Assembly (NCBI GenBank): GCA_029851415.1
Contig: CM056744.1
Location: forward strand, 56,941,797 to 57,005,796
From: Eretmocerus hayati
Taxonomy: Eukaryota; Arthropoda; Insecta; Hymenoptera; Aphelinidae
Reading direction: 5' to 3'
Length of the DNA stretch: 64,000 bases
Shown: one piece after another, positions 57,201-64,000 of the stretch
Position numbering within the stretch: the stretch's first letter is position 1
Layout: each line of letters starts with the position of its first letter
Program-made: the position numbers and the translations under genes
Notes under the pieces: generated by a model
The model's database searches: none
Told to the model about the DNA's origin: nothing
What the model saw: only the letters and a program-made list of their open reading frames with translations

Positions 57201-57781
57201 TCTCCAAAGCCGCCGACCAGTTCAACGCTGGCCTCGCTCCGAAGTGGGAAGGACCGTACGAGATTGTGCATGACCATTCAACGCAGGTCTACACCGTCGA
57301 GAGACCAGGTAATGCACACATCAAAGTACATGTCTCGCAAATGAAACGAGACCACTCAGCACAGAGTCCTGCCACGGACTCTGACGTACAACCGCCAGCC
57401 GTTGCTCCTATCACGGCCGATCACGGAGCCAACGCCGCCGCAACACCACGGAGCCTCCGCCTCCAAACCCCAACCTGCCATGGGGACGCCTATGCCGAGG
57501 TTCACGCCGACATCGCTCCAACCAGCGACGATGTTGCCCATCGACCGGTCCTGGACACACCAATCCACGGATCGGAGCCCAACACAACGCCAATGGGGAA
57601 GGAAGACCTCATCGTACGGCAAAACGCGAGCACTGGAGTGCCGCGAATTCCCGGTTCAACTTGGAAAAACCGGAGAGGAAGACCAACCTTGGAGGAGGCA
57701 GCTCGAAGACGCCACGAGCGCAAGCTCGCACGCCCTCCGCCGACTCACAAGTATGACCTCAGGAGAAGAAGGTCGACTTGA
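54161..57781 (+). CDS. pol: Pol of the gypsy element (protease, RT, RNase H, integrase)
   Basis: About 1205 codons in the -1 frame relative to gag, opening after TGA at 54158-54160 and overlapping gag by 121 nt. It is therefore probably made by -1 frameshifting. Order (residues counted from 54164): protease with ALLDSAASDNFIS (~65-77); RT with RFCVDFRGINS, VIDLRKCYWQIPL and the catalytic FQDD at 387-390; RNase H with LQTDACDVGMGAVLY (~532) and RTDNKALTWL; integrase with the H/H/C/C finger ending CTDCN (~785), then AVDFMG, CDNGPQF and NPTERRNQEIKK supplying D, D and E; a GPY/F-type module (WEGPYEI, ~1028); a basic tail RRRRST. No internal stop. DSA (not DSG/DTG) in the protease and FQDD (not YxDD) in the RT are unusual. 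Confidence 0.95.
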   Translation, partial: FLPRFPLAPRLSESPNASGKRTRGDEQRGHSRSGNSSPAVSVATADATGLLVASLKVNIGGHLVNALLDSAASDNFISSKIVSAGEIRPFSEPRSAKLAQDDVEMDLQGTCSLPIHVADFQGQATFLVAKHLRARAILGRRWLKENKVLHDHSLDCIYVGTERRTRIFLGRVPRELSSQQHQQLWEQVDHGFPAEYVDAFKAIILRHWKVFDESGPLARTPFIMHDIKVTNHKPFKIPPYRYSAEKKRAISELVKQMLADGVISARSSPYSSPIVLVPKHDGTFRFCVDFRGINSITEDAAQPNPVIHEVLKEIGGAKYYTVIDLRKCYWQIPLTEESRQYTAFCTPDGGQYVFNVAAFGLKNSGRTCNQLIGKEVLLGYVGKFCLNFQDDVVVYSNTYEEHLTHVALVLERLETYGLVCALPKCEFGKTQVSFLGHVVSDKHNEAKTEHVRAVLESHAPRNKKELQKFLGICGWLREYIPGFATIAAPMTELLKKNKSWRWTEAAQHAMDRLREEFKNPLKLHRPRAGEVLYLQTDACDVGMGAVLYHQGADGQREVISYASAKFTPTEKAYHSNEKECLAVVWALKKYKHLLEDNCFTLRTDNKALTWLDKVKDERGKLTRWAMFLRRFSFRIEHVPGKENELPDALSRFPGDGVFVDSENDYDALAPPVSQSLEDDVVLANVDCGTLEDVIRQAQDDTEHLPSGPDWEMRNGLLWFIRDPDCPRLYVPEAARDDVLQFYHRDPLAGHPGMKETLQQVRDRYYWPKLRNDVRQYVRVCTDCNLTKAARPTTHGTLSPRQPQRPWEVIAVDFMGYYPRTPRGKKHILVATDVFSRWTEAFPVASSSTEVTMSTLESEVFQRWGYPSVIICDNGPQFRSTQWAKWCEKHQIAVWTTPAYMPRANPTERRNQEIKKGLRLALHSQRNQNNWDLQLPRILFSMRRKKNAATGFSPSELLLGRNLARPGETPAEDLGDREDLIRRAQENQARYTDPPAAEPARFHVGDRVYIKSHPLSKAADQFNAGLAPKWEGPYEIVHDHSTQVYTVERPGNAHIKVHVSQMKRDHSAQSPATDSDVQPPAVAPITADHGANAAATPRSLRLQTPTCHGDAYAEVHADIAPTSDDVAHRPVLDTPIHGSEPNTTPMGKEDLIVRQNASTGVPRIPGSTWKNRRGRPTLEEAARRRHERKLARPPPTHKYDLRRRRST

Positions 57782-58165
57782 CTTCATGAAGGATAATAAT
57801 GGTGCACCAACTTATTAGATAATACGTTCTCGTGATATTCACTCAAGATTATGTTTGTCCATAATTCAATTTTCTTTCACTCAATCCGGATGGATATTGT
57901 AATTCAATTTATTTTTGGAAACAATTAGCAGACATACCTTAAAAGCGTGCAGAACCAGTAAACTATAAAGTCAGAACTCCGAAGTAGAAATACCGAAGAG
58001 CTTTTTCACGAATGCGGGGAATATCACATTCATACTCAGTAGATATAAGAATATGTAACCGATATCGATAAGAATCTGTAACCATTAACAATAAAGCTGA
58101 TATACGGCTGCCGATGACGGGGTGTGGGTCCCAAGGTCGAATCAAGTCGCTTTTCCCCGGGCGCT
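57782..58165 (+). other. gypsy 3' untranslated region
   Basis: 384 bp between pol and the 3' LTR with no env-like frame. The sequence just before the LTR, CTTTTCCCCGGGCGCT, is not a convincing polypurine tract; a purine-rich GGGGTGTGGG lies about 45 bp upstream. Confidence 0.6.
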
Positions 58166-59220
58166 TGACGTGCGCATCGCACTCATATTTTTAATAAATA
58201 CTTGCGTCTTGATTCAACCTTAGGCCGAATGTATGCATGAGAAAACGATTTCAAAAACAACGTCATAAATTCAAAAGGGATTATAAACTCATAAAATCCG
58301 GTACATCCACAGATCCGCAGATCCGCAGATCCACAGATCCGCAGATCCACCGATCCTCAGATCCGCAGATCCACCGATCCGCGGATCCACGAATCATCAG
58401 ATCTGCAGATCCACAGATCCACGTATCTTCAGATCTGCAGATATTGCCGACCCGCGCCTATATAAAGCCGAGCCCTCCTGGCTCAGCATGCTCAGTTTTG
58501 CTCAAGCTATCACGAAGGCTAGGCCTCCACGGTCATTCGTTCACGTAAAATCGCTTACCAAAAGCCGCGCCACCAGGCCCGTCGGCCCTTCGACCCGACG
58601 ACCTACGGCCCTACGTCATCCGGCCACTGCGATGGCCGCGATCCACTCAGTGCGCTCTTAATCAGTGTAACCCAGCATGGACGAATATGTGTGTGTGTTT
58701 GTGGTGTTCCGCGCATCGGCAGCTGCGGCACAATTCGAATTTAAAACAGTGCGTCTAATTCGTATACCGGTGCCCGCTCCCGCTCACACAGAACCTTCTA
58801 CCCGGTTATAGTGACTATATACTCTTTCGGAACCGAGTGCCGCATTATATCACGGAGTGCCAATCCGAGGTGCCAACAATGGAAAGGGACGCCCCTTCTG
58901 GTGTTTCCAAAGCTCAGTATAGTGAAAACCCGTGCGGTATGTGCGAAGCTCGCAAGCTCGCGCGTCTTGGAGCCTTGATGGCTGCTCCGTCTAGCCGTTC
59001 GGCCACTGGGCCCTCGAGTCAACCTAAGACATCCAAAGGCACTCCGCGCCGACAGTAAAATCATTTTTGCCTTGCTAACTCCGTTCCATCGTCGCTTCAC
59101 GACCTAAGCACGATCAATTTCTAGGCAACGAACCACACGGTCCCGTTGTCATTGGCAGGTGCACGTGAATAGTGTCTCACACGAACGACATTCATTCACT
59201 GCACAAGTCGGGTACTGTCA
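58166..59220 (+). repeat. 3' LTR of the gypsy element
   Basis: 1055 bp, identical to the 5' LTR except at 58628 and 58885 as far as I can see. Followed directly by GATT and satellite sequence. Confidence 0.9.
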
Positions 59221-60149
59221 GATTTTTTTGTCAGACTAACTTTTTAGCATAAAATTTTCATACGGTTTGGTGTATGATTTTTTTCTTGAACTGAAAGTGA
59301 TAAAGATATATTCCCCGAGAACATGAGAATCGATTCTTGTAGTTTTTATGAATGGAACCATCAAATTCGATTCGCGTTGCACATCAGAAGAAAATAGAAT
59401 GAAAAAATTTTTTTTGTCCGACTAACTTTTCAGCCTAAAATTTTCATCCGGTTTCGAGTATGATTTTTTTTCAACCTGAAAGTGATGGAGATATATTCCC
59501 CAAGAACATGAAAATCGATTCTCGAAATATTCATGATTCGAATCATCAAATTCGATTTGCATTGCACATCCTAAGGAGATGAAATGAAAAAATTTTTTTT
59601 GTCCGACTAACTTTTCAGCCTGAAATTTTCATCCGTCTTCGAGTATCATTTCTTTCCCAACCTGAAAGTGATGAAAATATGTTCCACAAGAACATGGGAC
59701 TCGATTCTTGCATGACTTATGATTGGAATCATCGAATTGCGTGTCACATTATTGGCAAATGAAATGAAAAATTCTCTTTTGTCCGACTAACTTTTCAGCC
59801 TAATATTTCCATCAATTTTCGAATATGATTTTTTTCTTGAACCGGAAGTGATGAAAAAATGTTCCCCAAGAACGTGAGAATCGATTCTAGTAGTTTCTAT
59901 GAATGGAATCATCAAATTCGATTCGTGTTGCACATCAGAAGGAAATAGAATGAAAAAATTTTTTTGTCCGACTAACTTTTCAGCCTGAAATTTTCATCCG
60001 GATTCGAGTATGATTTTTTTTTTAACCTGAAATAGATGAAGATATATTCCGCAAGGACATGAGAATTGATTCTCGTAGTTTTTATGAATGGAACAATCAA
60101 ATTCGATTTGCGTTGCACATCAGAAGGAAATAAAATAAAAGAATTTTTT

Positions 60150-60343
60150 CGATACACTGTGCGTAAAAGTGAACTTTGCGCACAGTTTGTCGACTTTTAC
60201 TCACAGTTTATCGAAAAGTATAGTTAGATACACGGGCGTAAAAGCTATCATTCGCATCCTCGTGATGATTCCGACCCTCGCCTGCGGCTCGGGCCGGAAA
60301 CCCGTCGCTCGGACGCGAATAAAACTTTTTACGCCCTTGTATC
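60150..60343. mobile_element. paired hairpin insertion in satellite, copy 1
   Basis: 60150-60213 is a hairpin (CGATACACTGTGCGTAAAAG with CTTTTACTCACAGTTTATCG). 60237-60343 is a second one, whose ends GATACACGGGCGTAAAAG and CTTTTTACGCCCTTGTATC pair. Both share the GATACA..G.GCGTAAAAG terminus. The second has a GC-rich middle. They behave like a MITE pair inserted in one monomer. The 66-codon plus frame here is incidental. Confidence 0.65.
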
Positions 60344-61176
60344 GAAATGTACTGATTTTGTCCGACTAACTTGTCAGCCTAAAAGGACCATCCGGGTTTC
60401 GAGTATGATTTTTTTTTCAACCTGAAATAGATGAAGATATATTCCGCAAGAACATGAGAATCGATTCTCGTGATTTTTGTGAATGGATCCATCTAATTCG
60501 ATCGCGTTGCACATCAGAAGAAAATAAAATGAAGAAATTTTATTTTCCGACTAACTTTTCAGCCTGAATTTTCCATCCGGTTTCGAGTATGATTCTTTTT
60601 CAACCTGAAAGTGGTAGAGATATTCTTCCCAAGAACATGGGGATCGATTCTTGTAATGTTTATGAATGGAACCATCAAATTCGATTTGCGTTGCACATCA
60701 GACGGAAATGAAATGGAAAAAAATTTTTTGTCCGACTAACTTTTCAGCCTGAAATTTTCCTCCGGTTTCGAGTATGATTTTTTTTTCCAAACTGCAAGTG
60801 ATGAATATATGTTCCACAAAAACATGAGACTCGATTCTTGCATCACTTATGATTGGAACCATCAAATTCGATTCGCAATGCACATCAGAAGAAAATGAAA
60901 TGAAAAAATTTTTTTTGTCCGACTAACTTTTCAGCTTAAAATTTTCATCCGGTTTCGAGTATGATCTTTGTTTCAACCTGAAAGTGATCAAGATATGTTC
61001 CTCAAGAATAGGAGAATCGATTCTTGTGGTTTTTATGAATCGAACCATCGAATTCGATTTGCGTTGCACATCAGAAGGAAATAGAATGAAAAAATTTTTT
61101 CTGTCCGACTAACTTTTCAGCCTAAAATTTTCATCCGGTTTCGAGTATGATATTTGTTTCAACCCGAAAGTGATCA

Positions 61177-61296
61177 CAGTATTTTTAATGTGTGCATCTA
61201 GTAGTGAAATACTCTGACAATATGTTTACATATGTGATGATTATTTGGTTTTTGCCTATTGGCAGAATAATAAACGTATCTATCTATCTATCTATC
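61177..61296 (+). mobile_element. 5'-truncated LINE 3' end in satellite, (TATC)n tail
   Basis: About 117-120 bp that interrupt the monomer between GTGATCA and AAGATATG. It ends GCAGAATAATAAACG followed by (TATC)4-5, a common 3' terminus of insect non-LTR elements. ATCA on both sides is a short target duplication. Confidence 0.6.
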
Positions 61297-63632
61297 AAGA
61301 TATGTTCCCCAGAAACATACGAATCGATTCTCGTAGTTTTTATGAATGGAACCATCAAATTCGATTCACGTTGCACATCAGAAGGAAATAAAATGAGAAA
61401 ATTTTTCTTGTCCGACTAATTTTTCAGCCTGAAATTTCCATCCGGTTTCGAGTATGATTTTTTTTCAACCTGAAAGTGGTAGAGATAGATTCCTCAAGGA
61501 CATGAGGATCGATTCTTGTAATTATTATGAATTGGACCATCGAATTCGATTTGCGTTGCACATCAGAAGGAAATGAAATGGAAAAAATTTTTTTTGTCCG
61601 ACTAACATTTCAGCCTGATACTTTCATCCGGTTTCGAGAATGTTTTTTTTTTCCAAACTGATAGTGATAAAAATATGTTCCACAAGAACATGAGACTCGA
61701 TTCTTGCATTACTTATGATTGGAACCATCAAATTCGATTCGCATCGCACATCAGAAGAAAATGGAATGAAAAAATTTTTTTTGTCCGACTAACTTTTTAG
61801 CTTAAAATTTTCATCCGGTTTCGAGTATGATTCTTGTTTCAACCTGAAAGTGATCGAGATATGTTCCTCAAGAATATGAGGATCGAATTATGTAGTTTTT
61901 ATGAATCGAACCATCGAATTCGATTTGCGTTGCACATCAGAAGGAAGTAGAATGAAGAAATTTTTTCTGTCCGACTAACTTTTCAGCCTGAAATTTTCAT
62001 CCGGTTTCGAGTATGATATTTGTTCCAACCCGAAAGTGATCAAGATATGTTCCCCAAAAACATGGAAATCGATTCTCGTAGTTTTTATGAATGGAACCAT
62101 CAAATTCGACTCGCGTTGCACATCAGAAGAAAATAAAATGAGGAAATTTTTTTTGTCCGACTAACTTTTCAGCCGAGAAGTTTCATCCGGTTAGGTGTAT
62201 GATTTTTGTTTCAACCCGAAAAGGATCAAGATATGTTCCCCAAAAACATGGAAATCGATTCTCGTAGTTTTTATGGAAGGAACCATAAAATTCGATTCGC
62301 GTTGCACATCAGAAGAAAATAAGATGAGAAAATTTTTTTTGTCCGACTAACTTTTCAGCCTGAAATTTCCATCCGGTTTCGAGTATGATTTTTTTTTCAA
62401 CCTAGAAGTGGTAGAGATATATTCCCCAAGAACATGAGGATCGGTTCTTGTGATGATCATGGATGGAACCATCGAATTCGATTTGCGTTGCACATCAGAA
62501 GGAAATAAAATGAAGAAATTTTTTTTGTCCGACTAACTTTTCAGCATGAAATTTTCATCCGGTTTCGAGTATGATTTTCTCTCTAAACTGAGAGTGATGA
62601 AAATATGTTCCACAAGAACATGAGACTCGATTCTTGCATTACTTATCATTGGAACCATCAAATCCGATTCGCGTTGCACATCAGAAGAAAATGAAATGGA
62701 AAAATTTTTTTGTCCGACTAACTTTTCAGCTTAAAATTTTCATCCGGTTTCCAGTATGATTCTTTCTTTCAACCTGAAAGTGATAAAGATATGATCCCCA
62801 AGAACATGAGAATCGATTCTCGTAGTTTTTATGAATAGAACCATCAAATTCGATTCAAGTTGCACTTCAGAAGAAAATAGAATGAAAAAATTTTTTTTGT
62901 CCGACTAACTTCTCAGCCTAAAATTTTCATCCGGTTTCGGGTATGATTCTTTTTCAACCTGAAAGCGATGAAGATATATTCCCCAAGAACATGAGGAACG
63001 ATTCTCGGAGTATTCATGAATCGAATCATCGAATTCGATTTGCGTTGCACATCCTAAGGAGATGAAATGAAAAAATTTGTTTTGACGGACTAAATTTTCA
63101 GCCTGAAATTTTCATCCGGTTTCGAGTATCATTCCTTTCCCAACCTGAAAGTGATGAAAATATGTTCCACAAAAACAAGGGACTCGATTCTTGCATGACT
63201 TATGATTGGAACCATCAAATTGCGTGTCACATTATGAGCGAATAAAATGAAAAATTCTCTTTTGTCCGACTAACTTTTCAGCCTAATATTTCCATCAATT
63301 TTCGAATATGATTTTTTTCTTGAACCGGAAGTGATGAAAAAATGTTCCCCAAGAACGTGAGAATCGATTCTAGTAGTTTCTATGAATGGAATCATCAAAT
63401 TCGATTCGTGTTGCACATCAGAAGGAAATAGAATGAAAAAATTTTTTTGTCCGACTAACTTTTCAGCCTGAAATTTTCATCCGGATTCGAGTATGATTCT
63501 TTTTTCAACCTGAAATAGATAAAGATATATTCCCCAAGAACATGAGAATTGATTCTCGTAGTTTTTATGAATGGAACAATCAAATTCGATTTGCGTTGCA
63601 CATCAGAAGGAAATAAAATAAAAGAATTTTTT

Positions 63633-63826
63633 CGATACACTGTGCGTAAAAGTGAACTTTGCGCATAGTTTGTCGACTTTTACTCACAGTTTATCGAAGA
63701 GTATAGTTAGATACACGGGCGTAAAAGCTATCATTCGGATCCTCGTGATGATTCCGACCCTCGCCTGCGGCTCGGGCCGGAAACCCGTCGCTCGGACGCG
63801 AATAAAACTTTTTACGCCCTTGTATC
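63633..63826. mobile_element. paired hairpin insertion in satellite, copy 2
   Basis: Same as 60150-60343, displaced by 3483 bp together with its flanking monomers, with a few substitutions. Because flanks are shared, it arose by amplification of the satellite block and not by a second insertion. Confidence 0.7.
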
Positions 63827-64000
63827 GAAATGTACTATTTTTGTCCGACTAACTTTTCAGCCTAAAAGGACCATCCGGGTTCCGAGTATGATTTTTTTCC
63901 AACCTGAAAGAGATAAAGATATATTCCCCAAGAACATGAGAATCGATTCTCGTGATTTTTGTGAATGGATCCATCTAATTCGATCGCGTTGCACATCAGA

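Larger units (their letters stand above)
51786..59220 (+). mobile_element. complete, young Ty3/gypsy retrotransposon, 7435 bp
   Basis: Two 1055-bp LTRs (51786-52840 and 58166-59220) begin TGACGTG and end ACTGTCA. GATT lies on both outer sides (51782-51785 and 59221-59224) as the target duplication. By eye the LTRs differ at only two sites (52248/58628 and 52505/58885), which means a very recent insertion. Binding site, gag and pol are in canonical order; no env frame lies between pol and the 3' LTR. All long frames are open, so the copy may be capable of moving. The clade within Ty3/gypsy is undetermined. Confidence 0.95.
59221..64000 (+). repeat. satellite array, ~186-bp monomer, ~23 units, running off the window
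   Basis: The landmark GTCCGACTAACTTTTCAGCC returns about every 180-190 bp (for example 59417, 59601, 59781, 59966, 60731, 60917, 61103, 61970, 62156, 62341). Monomers share CATCCGGTTTCGAGTATGAT, GAAAGTGATGAAGATAT, ATTCGATTTGCGTTGCACAT and end in an A-rich AATGAAAAAATTTTTTT. A second monomer class has GAGACTCGATTCTTGCAT (near 59700, 60830, 61690, 62620, 63180). The block from about 59740 recurs from about 63223, an offset of 3483 bp, so a higher-order repeat is present. Confidence 0.95.

Noticed and set aside
57782..58165. env gene of an errantivirus-like gypsy
   Set aside because: Only 384 bp with no open frame lie between pol and the 3' LTR.
59221..64000. Coding potential in the satellite (60-75 codon frames)
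   Set aside because: The frames recur only because the monomer recurs, and they are broken in most units.

Overview
The window is eukaryotic, most likely arthropod and probably insect. It has spliced GT-AG genes, poly(A)-tailed retrocopies, Jockey/CR1-type LINE, BEL/Pao and Ty3/gypsy retroelements, piggyBac-, Tigger/pogo- and Tc1-like DNA transposons, and a satellite array. I recognise no host housekeeping gene. Almost everything identifiable is a mobile element, a wreck of one, or an inverted or tandem repeat, which suggests pericentromeric or other repeat-rich chromatin. The species was not determined.

Layout. 0.4-2.8 kb: a frameshifted LINE, interrupted by a 62-bp hairpin retrocopy and, at its 3' end, by a piggyBac-like element with TTAA ends. 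4.3-5.3 kb: a BEL/Pao reverse transcriptase wreck on the minus strand. 7.0-7.4 kb: a promoter/poly(A)-like module followed by four regularly spaced hairpins that share one loop sequence but have different, self-complementary stems. 8.1-15.9 kb: four non-autonomous elements, each with long inverted repeats (a foldback element, a Tc1-like one, a dimeric MITE, and a Tigger derivative that keeps a broken CENP-B-type helix-turn-helix).

15.9-33.6 kb is one giant palindrome. Its arms are about 4.6 kb, collinear, and differ by about 2% where compared. They contain unidentified exon-like ORFs and a nested 1-kb palindrome, and they flank a core with a 1.2-kb tandem array. 35.7-44.1 kb is a non-coding LTR retrotransposon on the minus strand (4-bp ACAT duplication, binding site, polypurine tract). 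It has been colonised by a foldback element, by a 2-kb palindrome carrying tRNA-Lys-like heads, and by a 54-bp repeat family.

46.2-50.9 kb holds a two-gene CMC/EnSpm-like DNA transposon on the minus strand: a multi-exon accessory ORF1 with consistent intron phases, and a DDE transposase ORF2 broken by one homopolymer frameshift. 51.8-59.2 kb is a structurally intact, very young Ty3/gypsy element. It has two 1055-bp LTRs (two differences seen), gag, pol in the -1 frame, and a GATT duplication, and it sits inside the first monomer of a ~186-bp satellite array. That array fills 59.2-64.0 kb, shows a 3.48-kb higher-order repeat, and carries paired hairpin insertions.

As a system, the window is a landing zone for mobile DNA with at least ten foldback structures of 0.1 to 17.7 kb. 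The least explained items are the hairpin array at 7.2 kb and the giant palindrome. Identities and lengths were read by eye; nothing was aligned by program.
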